Shown here: in pieces, positions 12,611 through 23,069 of the stretch | How the letters are laid out: every line of letters begins with the position of its first letter | Position numbering within the stretch: position 1 is the stretch's first letter | Made by a program: the position numbers and the translations under genes | Origin: Pohlia nutans | Lineage: Eukaryota; Streptophyta; Bryopsida; Bryales; Mniaceae | Direction of reading: 5' to 3' | DNA: 64,000 nucleotides | Assembly: GCA_022496805.1 (NCBI GenBank) | Contig: CM040101.1 | Coordinates: 188,501 to 252,500, forward strand | Notes under the pieces: generated by a model | The model's input: the letters and a program-made list of their open reading frames with translations, nothing else | Databases searched by the model: none | Told to the model about the DNA's origin: nothing

Positions 12611-12746
12611 GTTCCTTCGGGCAGCGGGTTGCTTCGGGCAGCGGGTTGCTTCGGGCAGTGAGTTGCTTCGGGCAGTGAGTTGCTTTAGGCAGTGAGTTGC
12701 TTCGGACAGTGAGTTGCTTCGGACAGTGAGTTGCTTCGGGCAACCC
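12611..12746. repeat. Minisatellite, 17-bp unit, 8 copies
   Basis: Unit GTTGCTTCGGGCAGTGA or GTTGCTTCGGGCAGCGG repeated eight times head to tail (136 bp) with few substitutions. A TTCGGGCAGC core also occurs near 26970. Confidence 0.9.
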
Positions 12747-12866
12747 ACAATGAAATATTAAGAAAGAAATGACTCCAGTGAGTTATGTACACTCTCAAAA
12801 CCACAGGTTTAAATGTACAAAGCAAGTTATCATAGAAATAAATGTACAACTGGAAATGAACTCATG

Positions 12867-13419
12867 TTAACCCTTAAGCGTGCAAGGAGCCCCGTGGGGC
12901 CATGTTTGGTCGTTTTTAAGTCAAACGCTGATTTTCACCTAGTTCCTAATTTCAAATGAAAATGGTCCCACCTAAGAAAGTGTGGGAGTTATCTTCTACT
13001 TTCTAGTTCACTTTACAATTCTTCAAAATTGTTAAAATTGCAATTTTTACAACACTTTAAAGCTCAAAACCCTAACATTCCAATATACACTACAGAAAAA
13101 GTTTTTCTATCGAATTTCTTTTTATGTAAGCTCAAGAAGCATGCCACCTACACCTTGTTGTTCATCACTAGTATTTACATTTTCTCTAAAAAAATCATAC
13201 TATTATGAGCATTTTGTAATTACTAAGATCTTTACAAGAAAAAAACATTGAAAAATCTTATAATTTTTGTTTTTATTTAAATAATTACGAAAAAATCAGG
13301 GTAAATCAATTCAACAACACCTTATATGAGAAAAATACCATAAAATATAATATATTTTAAAACGTGACGCGTTGATGAGGTTTGACCGGGTAATTGTAGT
13401 GTGGACGCTTAAGGGTTAA
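12867..13419. mobile_element. piggyBac-like MITE (TTAA target sites)
   Basis: TTAA at 12867-12870 and 13416-13419. The inner ends are inverted repeats, CCCTTAAGCGTGCA on the left and TGGACGCTTAAGGG on the right. TTAA duplication with ends starting CCC is the piggyBac pattern. The 545-bp interior is AT-rich and non-coding. Confidence 0.65.
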
Positions 13420-13480
13420 TGAACAAAATGTGGACCCCCATCTTCTCTACAACCTTCAAATCTAGTTGTATACAAATTTC

Positions 13481-14690
13481 CATGTGAGAGTTATAAAAGA
13501 TTTAGTGAGGTGTGACTAATGTGACTAATGCCCTGCTAGGGCATTAGTCACATTAGTCACACCTCACCAAATCATCCATAACTCTCACATATTCATTCTA
13601 AAATTCATGCAAAATGTTTTCTGACTTTAACTTTGATATGTGCATAATATTAATATAGATAATTGTACCCCACTCAACCAATTTCTTTATTTTTGGGGGT
13701 CTAGCATTAAAACAATTGAAAAATTGTGAAAATTTATCAAAGAGTCCAATGGTCACAGAAACTAACATGAGGGTCTCTCATATAGTGTAGAAAGCATGTA
13801 TAAAGTTTAAGAAAATTAGGCCTCTCCATGTGAGAGTTATGGAAGATTTAGTGAGGTGTGACTAAAGTAACTAATGCCCTGCTAGGTCATTAGTCACATT
13901 AGTCACAAAGTACTAAATCTTCCATAAAACTCACATGTTCATTCTAAAATTCATGCAAAATGTTGTATGAAATTTTACTTTGATTTGTGTATAATATTAA
14001 TATAGATAATTAAACCCCACTCAACCAATTTCTTTATTCTTGGGGGGTATAGCATTAAAACAATCGAAAAATTGTGAAACTTTATCGAAGAGTCCAATGG
14101 TCACAGAAACTAACATGAGGGTCTCTTATATAGTGTAGAAAGCATGTATAAAGTTTTAGAAAATTAGGCCACACCATGTGAGAGTTATGGAAGATTTAGT
14201 GCGGTGTGACTAATGTAACAAATGCCCTGCTAGGGCATTTGTCACATTAGTCACAAAGTACTAAATCTTCCATAAAACTCACATATCCATTCTAAAATTC
14301 ATGCAAAAAGTTTTATGACTTTTAGTTTGATTTGTGTATAATATTAATCTAGATAATTAGCCCACTCAACCAATTTCTTTATTTTTGGGGTATAGTGTTA
14401 AAACAAACGAAAAATTGTGAAAATTTATCAAAGAGTCCAATGGTCACCCAAACTAACATGAGGGTCTCTTATATATTGTAGAAAGCATGTATAAAGTTTA
14501 AGAAAATTAGGCCTCTCCATGTGAGAGTTATGGAAGATTTAGTGCGGTGTGACTAATGTGACAAATGCCCTGCTAGGGCATTCGTCACATTAGTCACAAA
14601 GTACTAAATCTTCCATAAAACTCACATATTCATTCTAAAATTCATGCAAATTTTTTTATGACTTTTGCTTTGATCTGTGTATAATATTAA
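13481..14690. repeat. Tandem array, about 346-bp unit, about 3.5 copies, each with a hairpin
   Basis: Units start at CATGTGAGAGTTAT near 13481, 13827, 14175 and 14518 (spacing 346, 348, 343). Each contains an inverted repeat around GCCCTGCTAGGGC. In the first unit the arms 13505-13533 and 13539-13567 are perfectly complementary over 29 bp with a 5-nt loop, and looser pairing extends to about 13481-13591. In later units the arms have diverged. The conserved inter-hairpin part includes TCAACCAATTTCTTTATT. No coding capacity. Confidence 0.85.
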
Positions 14691-15361
14691 TATAGATAAT
14701 GCGGTCCATTAAAGGTCCCGTGTCTAGGTGCCTGGCCCACCTCAAGCATCCTTACTGCCCGCTCAAAAACTGCCCGGGTGGAGGAAGGGTCTGTCAAGGA
14801 TTTGGATGACGAGATGGAAGCCCATGCTACAGTGTCTGACAGAAGTTCATACAGATCTTGTTCTACAAAGCTCATGTAGATCTTGTATTGCAAAGTTATT
14901 ATAGATCTTGTATTGCAAAGCTAGTGCTGCATATCTAGTGCTGCCGGAAAAAGTGGATCTGGGAGACCTTGGAGAGCAAGTTGCAAGGTTTAGGTTTGGG
15001 CCCCTATGGGTTTTGTTTTCATTTATTATTTTCAAGTGCTTCACTACAACAATATTGGATTTGATTATTGAACCTACTAGTTCATGGTTTAGGACTGAGG
15101 GCTGGAGGAATGTGCACTTGTTCATGGTTGTAGTTTTCTGAAGGTTATGGGGGTTTAGGGTGCATAGAGCTGCTTGATGGTTTATGCAGCTGTGAGTTTT
15201 GGTTTTGTTTTTTTGGCTGAAGAAATGTGCATTTGTACATGGTTGTGGATTTATAAAGGTTGAATTAGAAGGGCATGCGCTTCTCGATGGTTGCAACTTC
15301 CTGAAGGTAATTTTGAGGAGGTTTGTACTCACACTCACACTTGGTCCTAGAAATCCCAATG

Positions 15362-15402
15362 TTTAGGGTTTTAGGGTTTAGGGTTTTAGGGTTTAGGGTT
15401 GT
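15362..15402. repeat. Interstitial telomere-like repeat (TTTAGGG)n
   Basis: About five alternating TTTAGGG and TTTTAGGG units. Single TTTAGGG words continue to about 15650. Could be a scar of repair, or telo-box sequence upstream of the small gene at 15877. Confidence 0.7.
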
Positions 15403-15876
15403 TTTGGGCAACTTAGTATAATAGCATTGGATTGGATTTGTGCATCTATTGTTTTAAGGACTCATGGTCATTTAGAGGCGTCTTAATACAAGACTTAGTT
15501 GGATTTGTGCAAAAACTAGTTTAGGGTTTAGGTTTTAGTGTTCCAACATTTGGTGAAGTGCTCCACGGTTTAGGGTGTCTTCCTAGAGGGGCGTGCAATA
15601 CTGTCTAATGTCATAAGATTTACTTTCTAAATTCTCAGGGTGTAGGGTTTATTGGAGAGTTGAAGATTTTAGAATCTCTTAAGAAGTGTATCATTTATTT
15701 TAAGGGTTGAATAGAATTATCAAACCCGTAGATGCAACTGGAAGTTTGTGTTTAATATGAATACAATACTTCTCATGTGATATAAACATTCATGGTACCT
15801 AACTATCTTCTCGTATATTGTTGTGTACACATTTGTTGTACTCTACATCAGGTTCTCTTATCTCTTTCACTATATA

Positions 15877-16251
15877 ATGGCTACTCTATTCACTACATTT
15901 GTTGATCTCACATCTGACGTGGACGGCACATGGGAATCCCTACTCAAAAGGACTCCTTATGATCTTTCAAGTGACAAAGAATCCTGTGAGCTGCACTCTG
16001 CCCCCATTGACCTCAGTTCCAATGTGACAGACGGCATTGAAGCTCTTCGTAGAGGAGCTCCTCCTGACTCTTTCAATGATAAACAAGCACCTAATGAGCA
16101 ACCTGCCTATATTGACCTCACCTCTGATTTGGAAGGCAAGTTTGAAGCTCTACTTATGGGAGGTCACTCCGAATCTTCAAGTGATGACGAGGCGCTTCTG
16201 CAACAGCCTACCTATGTCCCAATTAATTGCGAACCAACCGATACTATTTAA
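15877..16251 (+). CDS. Small acidic protein with repeated SUMO-interaction-like motifs
   Basis: A 124-residue open frame from ATG 15877 (chosen over the upstream non-ATG extension because the repeat starts there). No family recognised. It has a repeating layout of about 40 residues: a hydrophobic-acidic core, FVDLTSDVDG, then APIDLSSNVTDG, then AYIDLTSDLEGK, each followed by a segment like WESLLKR, IEALRRG or FEALLMGG and a Ser/Asp-rich spacer (SSDKES, SSSDDE). V/I-D-L-T/S-S/D next to acidic or Ser residues is the consensus of SUMO-interacting motifs, so three SIM-like copies in 124 residues is notable. Function is inference. A degenerate fourth (PYDLSSDKES) sits between the first two. Could also be a random frame, but the internal repeat argues for selection. 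Confidence 0.5.
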   Translation: MATLFTTFVDLTSDVDGTWESLLKRTPYDLSSDKESCELHSAPIDLSSNVTDGIEALRRGAPPDSFNDKQAPNEQPAYIDLTSDLEGKFEALLMGGHSESSSDDEALLQQPTYVPINCEPTDTI

Positions 16252-16388
16252 TAAAGACACGAAGTTCAAAACTCCAAGAACATGCAAAGATAAAAGGAAT
16301 GGCAAACCATGTAACTAATACCAATGGCGCACTTTCTAGTGTCTTACACATCTCCCGACAACTTTCAGTCTAAAAATTTCCAACCCCG

Positions 16389-19300
16389 TTACCAATAATC
16401 ACCACAAGAGCAGACACCATCTTTGAAGTGGTGAAAGCGATTGGCATCCCTGGCCACAATCTCCTGTCCAGTCACCTTAGAGATGAACTTGGTTGCTGTA
16501 TGGCAATCTGAACACACCCGAAGATTCTTGTATACACGAATTGGCTTTTCAAGAGGCGTGTGCATCATTCCATAAGCAATAGCTAGCTTTTCACTGTGAG
16601 AGCAAAGAGCAAGTTCTTTGTCCTCCTCATCAATATTGCGCAAGACAAGCCGAGTATCAGGAATGTAACCTTCAGCCCTTAACTTTTTGGTCAAGTTATC
16701 CAGCACAGCATAGATCTGCTTTGCTTCTGGGTGAGAGGTATCTCCTACAACAAAGCGATGAATCTTGTTATTAATCTCAATCCAGCTAATCCCTGGCTCC
16801 TGGCGAATACCTCTTTCCTGCATCATACACCGTATTGATGACACCTGATCCCACTGGCCAGCGGCAGCATAGATGTTGGAGAGGAGCACGTACGGAGCGG
16901 CACCCTCCGGTTCCAACTTAAGAACCTCTTTAGCAGCAAGTTCGCCCAACTCCACATTACCATAACTTCTACAAGAACCAAGCAAAGCTCCCCAAGTAGC
17001 TGCATCTGCTTCAACTGGCATGTTATCAATAAAGAGCTTTGCTTCCTCTAAGTTTCCTGCCCGCCCAAGGAGATCCACCATGCACCCATAATGAAACACA
17101 GTAGGTTCCATGCCATAATCTTGCATCATAACCCGAAAGAGCCGACGGCCTTCATCAACAAGGCCTGCATGACTACATGCCGACAACACTGCCACAAATG
17201 AGTAATCATTAGGTTTCACACCATCAGCAATCAGTCTTCTAAAGACTTCCAGGCCTTCGTGTCCACGTCCATGGTCTGCAAGTCCACCAATCATCATGTT
17301 CCATGTGATGACATCACGTTCCTCCATTCTGTCAAAAACTCGTACAGCATCATCAATGCTGCCACTCTTCGCATACATGTGAACGAGCGCACTCGCCACG
17401 CGCAAATCCGAGTCCAATCCATCTGCCAGGATATGGCTGTGCACGTCCTTCACCCACTCTAAAGCACCCGCACTTGCACATGCATTCAAAATGCTCACAT
17501 ACGTGATTGTGTTTGGTACACAGCCCTTTCTTCGCATTTCAAGGAAACATTCATATGCCTCATGCCCACGTCCATGGTCTGCAAGTCCACCAATCATCAC
17601 GCTCCATGTGATGACATCATGCTCCTCCATTCTGTCAAAAACTCGTACAGCATCATCGATGCTGCCACTCTTTGCATACATGTGAACAAGCGCATTAGCT
17701 ACACGCAAATCCGACTCCAATCCGTCTGCCAGGATATGGCTGTGCACGTCCTTCACCCACTCTAAAGCACCCGCACTTGCACATGCATTCAAAATGCTCA
17801 CATACATGATTGCGTCTGGTACACAGCCCTCTCTTCGCATTCGAAGGAAACATTCATATGCCTCATGCCCACGTCCATGGTCTGCAAGTCCACCAATCAT
17901 CACGCTCCATGTGACCACATCACGTTCCTCCATTCTGTCAAAAACTCGTACCGCATCACCAATGCTGCCACTCTTTGCATACATGTGAACAAGCACACTC
18001 GCCACGCGCAAATCCGACTCCAATCCATCTGCCAGGATATGGCTGTGCACGTCCTTCACCCACTCCAAAGCACCCGCACTTGCACAGGCATTCAAAATGC
18101 TCACATACGTGATTGCGTCTGGTACACAGCCCTCTCTTCGCATTCGAAGGAAACATTCATATGCCTCACGCCCGCATCCATGGTCTGCAAGTCCACCAAT
18201 CATCACGCTCCATGTGATGACGTTGCGATTCATCATTCTGTCAAATACTAGTCGCGCGTCATCGATACTGCCACTCTTTGCGTACATGTGAACAAGCGCA
18301 GTCCCTACACGCACATCTGATTCAAGGCCATCGTGTCTGATGAGCGCATGAAGCTCTTTACCCCATTTCAAAGCTGCTGGACTGGCAAATGCCTTCAGGA
18401 TGCTCAAGTAAGTAACTTCATTTGGCTGCACACCTTCTTGGCGCATTTGATTGAAAACTTCCAATGCATCTTTAGCACAATTGTGATGAGTATAACCTCC
18501 GACCATGATGGTCCAACTATACACATCCTTGTTCAGAAGTTTATCAAACACTTGGCGTGCATCCTGCAGCCTCCCACATCTGATGTACACACTCAAAAGG
18601 TTGTTCGCCACATATACATTTTGCTCCATTCCACTCTTGATGATGCAGTCATGAGCCTGCTTGGCCGCCATAAGGTCTTTCTGCTTCAAGCACCGCTTCA
18701 AAACTTCAACAAACACGTACGAGTCTATAGTGATGCCTTGTTGGAGTAGATTCTCCATAACAGCAAGCGCTTCGCTCGTGGTACTTGTGCTCCAAATGTG
18801 CTTACTACCAACAGCATGACAATGAGATGTGCCCTGAGAGACTGATTTGAGTCTTGCCTTCACCCAAGTTGGAGTTTTCCAACCATCTAGCCACAGTGCT
18901 TCTCTTTTCACCTTATGTTTGAAGTCAGGTGATCTGGGGTTCCTCTGTAGGCACCACAACCCACCATCAAATATGCAACATGTGACGCATATTTAAGCCC
19001 GGTTAATCTGCACCCAACACTCAACAATCAAGGACAACATTTTTTTCAACACTCCAGTGATCAGACTCCACTCCAAAGTACACAAAGCACAATACCTATG
19101 CTTGCCTAGTGCCCACATCCTTTGTACAACTAAGAAATATCCACCTCCCGTGACTGATCCAAGGCTTACATCCACTTTCTAGCATCAACCCACTGGCAGT
19201 CCTGGGATACCTTGTCAACTCTGTTGTCCCACCACTGGGAAGGATCCGCAAAGTACTCTTCCCAAAGTTCTTCAATCCGCTCAGCTTTGTCTGAGGCAAG

Positions 19301-19438
19301 TGCAACACACTTCATGTCAGTCACGTTCTCTCCGGGGAAGACAAATCCCATCCACCTCATTCCACGAGAGCCTGTCACACACCTGGAGCTTCGGCACGCG
19401 TGGATGATCTTCTCCAAACCGATGATGTCGATAAACAC
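16389..19438 (-). CDS. PDF-motif + PPR (PLS class) E/DYW protein, probable organellar RNA editing factor
   Basis: Exon 19438-19211 (76 codons, phase 0 at both ends) joins exon 18944-16389. Across the junction the protein reads ELWEEYFADPSQWWDNRVDK / RNPRSPDFKHKVKREALWLD, then TPTWVKARL: this is the PDF motif of plant OSB (organellar ssDNA-binding) proteins. It is followed in the same exon, without a break, by about 600 residues of PLS-type PPR repeats, the E/E+ region and a complete DYW cytidine-deaminase domain (HSEKLAIAYG with the H-x-E site, CSDCHTATKFISK with the zinc cysteines, ending CSCGDYW). Known role of such PPR proteins: C-to-U editing in mitochondria or plastids. No ATG lies in frame between the stop upstream and the acceptor at 18944, so the PPR exon needs an upstream exon; this supports the fusion. 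Three consecutive 303-bp units inside (17250-18250) are almost identical. Confidence 0.8.
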
Positions 19439-19753
19439 CTAATTTGTCCACTACGTCCTCCATGAGGGCACAAGAGCACGGATAACAAAGGGTAGACAGG
19501 CCATGGAGACTTGAACAGTGTGTTCGCACGCACATCCTGCTCACAAAAAGCCCAACGGTTTTTCAAAAAGCACACTAGTAGCGGAGCTCAAGCACACCTT
19601 CCTATCAATACTGGGGTCAGGGTTCGGGGTTCAGTCGACCAAGTTCACGTGCTGCTACTTTGGGGAAAATGTAACAACCTAGATATCAAGCATTGCCTTC
19701 CGAGCAAGTGCTCACCCGTGATCACCACCTTAATTGTACACAAGGCAATTTAA

Positions 19754-20134
19754 TCAAGAAGCTGACTGACAAATCTTCCTTTCCGCCCGCAAAGGTGTAT
19801 ATCCAACATAAGAAATGAGCCTCATCTTGATGCTCCGACGGTCTTTATGGCTCGCTAAGAATTTGAAAGAATCCTCAACTTTCAACCTGAAGGCGCGACC
19901 GGAAAGAGGCCAAACCTGGAGTTGTGGAACAGCTTTATGCACAAGGTTGATCCGTTGCAAGTTTCTACAGGCGCCTCTTATTCGAAAAGAACGTCCACAA
20001 GCTTTGGATGCATGTCTTTGCTGACGAGTTGAAATAGAAGGAGGCCCCAAATATTTTGTAGAATACGAGGTGCTCGCGGTGATGGCATCAAGCGCCGACG
20101 CTGCCCGCCAGTCTGAAACCACAACTGAATGCAT
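19754..20134 (-). CDS. Possible first exon of the PDF-PPR gene: transit-like N-terminus and start of an OB-fold
   Basis: Open frame from ATG 20134. The first about 60 residues are rich in Ser, Ala, Arg and Thr and poor in acids, like a mitochondrial presequence. It ends with RSIKMRLISYVGYTP, which resembles the first strand of the OB-fold in OSB proteins (V-x-L-I-G-Y-V-G-x-P). It lies just upstream of the PDF exon on the same strand. Exon end not fixed (a GTCAGT near 19762 is a candidate donor), and the remaining OB-fold strands are not recognised between here and 19438. Weak on its own; suggested by position and order. Confidence 0.35.
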   Translation of the reverse strand: MHSVVVSDWRAASALDAITASTSYSTKYLGPPSISTRQQRHASKACGRSFRIRGACRNLQRINLVHKAVPQLQVWPLSGRAFRLKVEDSFKFLASHKDRRSIKMRLISYVGYTPLRAERKICQSAS

Positions 20135-21340
20135 TTCGTTTTTCTGAAGAAACAAATTGTCAAGGGTGAGAATCCACTAGATTGGGCATCGACGTTCTAC
20201 CCGAAGAGCGTACTGCAAAAAGAACACAATCACCAATTCGATAATTAGCTAAAGACAACATAAACCAGCTGTACTACTGTGAGTTGCCTTCTACAGAAAC
20301 AACCAGTCAATTGAAAATCCGTTTGGTGATTACTTGCAAACGCCACTGACAAACCTGCAACAGGGTATGATCCAAAACACCATTCAGCTCTTACCAGCAA
20401 TTCAAAAATACCGACACTGTAGCCTTAGCGCGAGAATCTGATCATTGGAAACGGAAGTCCAGAGAAATGAATCAGCAACGTCACCAGCAAAGTCGACAAA
20501 AACAAACCCTATCTCTCTACACGTTCACGACCGCTTGCACCGCTTGCAAGAAGCGCAAAGTTCACTGCCACACGAAACTGACACTCTCAACCAGATTACG
20601 TCTCATTATGAACCCTAAAAACACCAGAAACTCCCCACCAGGCAAAGCCATTCGTTGCCGTTTCTACAAATTCCAATCCACACCTTCTCCTCAACAACCA
20701 CCTTAAAGCATCAAACCCCTCGCTTTCTCGCATTCAATTCCTCGCTGTCTCGCACCATAGAGTGCTCCTCTGAACCCTGTGTAAAGAAAAGCATCTGAAT
20801 CAATAGTCTACACAGTGACCACCAAGTGACCGATGTGAGGTCTAATTCTGAACCTTTAATTCGAGCTTGTAGTCCCAAGAGGAAATGGGCAACACCAAAG
20901 GAGATGCGTACACCCTTAGAACTTGCAGAAAAGACCCCAGCTCACCTCCACGCTACATAGTCGACTGCATGTAGAACAATCACTGAATCAGGGAGAGAAA
21001 CTCTGGTCCCAAGGGCCAGCGTGAATGAAGAGTCTGTTTGGGGAAGTGCTGCAACCTGGGTTACCAGACCAAGTTTGCACATGCTACCCTTAGAGCATCC
21101 GCACCAGCTGCTATCCATATCCCTAACCGGATGAATCTCATCCAGATACAGTAGAAACATCTCTCACCCGGGTGCTCTATCTCTAAAAAAATTGGGGATG
21201 GCATGTTGAGTTCCCTAAACTAGGCTAATTTTGGGGAGTTCAATGCTTCCTTTCTCTATCACATTTTCACCACAAGTAACTCGAATTCAACTCAAGTCAC
21301 TTGAATTCATGACCTACACCTTGTACATGTAGAGGATCAT
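20135..21340. other. Intergenic region, no gene recognised
   Basis: Contains a chance open frame (20467-20706, +) with a C-x2-C-K-K-R-K run, treated as spurious. The region is the likely promoter side of the PPR gene. No RNA gene or repeat seen. Confidence 0.4.
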
Positions 21341-21675
21341 CAGGAATTTCGGACCCCACTGAGGGGGTCTTTACACTAGTGACCAAGAGCCGGGATGGAT
21401 AATTCTCTTGGTCACGGCCCTTGGTCAAGATCCATGACCAAGAGCCAACTTTCCCATCCATTGGTCACCAACAATAGTGTAAAGTGAACTTGGACCGGCC
21501 GGCTAGGTGGGCTGAATTTTTTAATGTATTTTTGAAAAGAGTAGATTTGATAACTTACATTTCTTTTGCACTCCTCGTTTAGGTCTTCTTCTCTCTCTTC
21601 TTCTCCCTTTCCTCTCTTCTCTTGTTTTCACTCATCTTCTCACCTTGTACTGGAATTTCAGCAATTAGGGTTGTA

Positions 21676-23061
21676 ATGGAGGAGAGGAAGAGGGACCTTG
21701 TATTGGCGTTGGGATTGTATATGTGCTTGTATATGATAGTACAACATGTTGTGAATATGCAATCGCTGATTTTGCAAGGAGAATGGGAGAAATTTGCCAT
21801 TTTCAGCATTTTGTGGGAGAGCATGGGACGTGAGGAGCGTAGTATTTGGAGTCATGCACGACAAGTTGGGTTTACGGATCGTTTCTTGTTGGGTTCTTTC
21901 ACAGAGAAGATGTTTAAGCAAAGAACTCGGATTAGCCATGGTACATTCAGATTTCTTTGTGAAAAATTGGGTCCATTTCTGAAAAAGAAGGATACACGTA
22001 TGAGGGCTGCTATTTCTGTTGAAACTAGGATTGCAGTTTCTTTGTGCAGATTGGGTACTGGAAATGGGTTGTTGCTTGTAGGAGAGGTGTATGGAATTGC
22101 TGAATGTACAGCTTCTTGCATAGTAAGGGAATTTTGTAAGGTTGTTAGAAAACACTTATTAAGGGTTTTAGTCCAATTTCCTAGTGAATCGCAGTTTAGG
22201 GTTTTGGCATCTCAATTCGAAGCCTTACATGGAATTCTTTACATAGTGGGTGCAATTGATGGTTCAAATATTCCTGTTTTAGCTCCTGTAATTGGGGGGG
22301 AAGATTACTATTGTCGGAAATCATTCCATTCGGCAATTTTACAGGGAATTGTTGATGTGAATTGCAAGTTTTGGGATTTTGAATTCGGGTGGGCTGGTAG
22401 TCTTCACGATTGGTCTGTTTTTCAAGTGACAAAAGTAGGGAAAGCATTCATGGAAGGAAAATATATGCCATATAAATTGATAGGTGATGCAGCCTATCCG
22501 GTTAGGCCGTGGATGTACTGCCCATTCAAAGGGCAAAAAGATGGACTATCTCGACGTCGTGCAAACTGGAATTTTATCCAGTCTTCAACACGAATGTGTG
22601 TTGAACGAGCATTTGGCATATTGAAAGGGAGGTGGAGAATCATAATGAAACGATCTGATATTCCATTACGTATGATTCCTGATGTAGTTTGTACTTGTAT
22701 AGTATTGCACAATTTGTGCATAACTATGAAGGATGCTTTTGACAAAACCTGGATTGATGAAGCAGAGAGTGAATTGGCCCAAAAAATTGCAAATGGCGAA
22801 GCAAGGGAAGGATCAGAAGTGCGTGGTGCACGAGCTGCAATTGAAGAAGTGAGGAGCAGAATTCAATATAGACAGAATTCAGTAGTTGAAGATGTAGTTG
22901 ATGAAGAAACTGAAGCTTTTTTGATTGCAGAAAATAAGGACACAGATTTGCTTCGGGAAGCAACATACATGCATGAAGTTTTGGCTACAAGCCTGTGGGA
23001 AGCCAAACTTCGTGAATACAATCCTAGTGGCTATTCTGATACTGATTCAGATTCTAACTAA
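21676..23061 (+). CDS. PIF/Harbinger transposase (HARBI1-type DDE nuclease)
   Basis: 461 codons, uninterrupted, from ATG 21676 (the frame is open upstream but without ATG). DDE_Tnp_4 landmarks in order: EVYGIAECTASCIVREF (HTH-like), IVGAIDGSNIPV (first Asp), HDWSVFQVTKVG, LIGDAAYPVRPWM (second Asp), ARTKV-like region replaced by SSTRMCVERAFGILKGRWR (Glu), and CIVLHNLCI. The full catalytic triad is present, so the enzyme could be active. It needs the Myb-like partner encoded on the opposite strand, whose 3' end lies 8 bp beyond its own stop. A C-terminal acidic, Ser-rich tail follows the core. Expression unknown. Confidence 0.92.
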   Translation: MEERKRDLVLALGLYMCLYMIVQHVVNMQSLILQGEWEKFAIFSILWESMGREERSIWSHARQVGFTDRFLLGSFTEKMFKQRTRISHGTFRFLCEKLGPFLKKKDTRMRAAISVETRIAVSLCRLGTGNGLLLVGEVYGIAECTASCIVREFCKVVRKHLLRVLVQFPSESQFRVLASQFEALHGILYIVGAIDGSNIPVLAPVIGGEDYYCRKSFHSAILQGIVDVNCKFWDFEFGWAGSLHDWSVFQVTKVGKAFMEGKYMPYKLIGDAAYPVRPWMYCPFKGQKDGLSRRRANWNFIQSSTRMCVERAFGILKGRWRIIMKRSDIPLRMIPDVVCTCIVLHNLCITMKDAFDKTWIDEAESELAQKIANGEAREGSEVRGARAAIEEVRSRIQYRQNSVVEDVVDEETEAFLIAENKDTDLLREATYMHEVLATSLWEAKLREYNPSGYSDTDSDSN

Positions 23062-23069
23062 TAGAGTAG

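Noticed and set aside
12254..12748. 164-codon minus-strand frame with SEATHCLKQL-type repeats
   Set aside because: Created by the 17-bp minisatellite and GC-rich sequence; no start context or conservation.
14687..15359. Minus-strand frames near the satellite, including VAWASISSSKSLTDPSS and AVFERAVRMLEVGQ
   Set aside because: The short exon-like piece at 14700-14880 has protein-like wording but no recognisable family, start or splice partner; it may be a captured gene fragment.
17259..18291. Repeated plus-strand frames spaced 303 bp
   Set aside because: They are shadows of the duplicated PPR units on the minus strand.
20467..20706. Open frame with C-x2-C-K-K-R-K-x2-C, like a fungal Zn2Cys6 cluster
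   Set aside because: Too few cysteines for the cluster, no linker or homology beyond the run, and it lies in the upstream region of the PPR gene.
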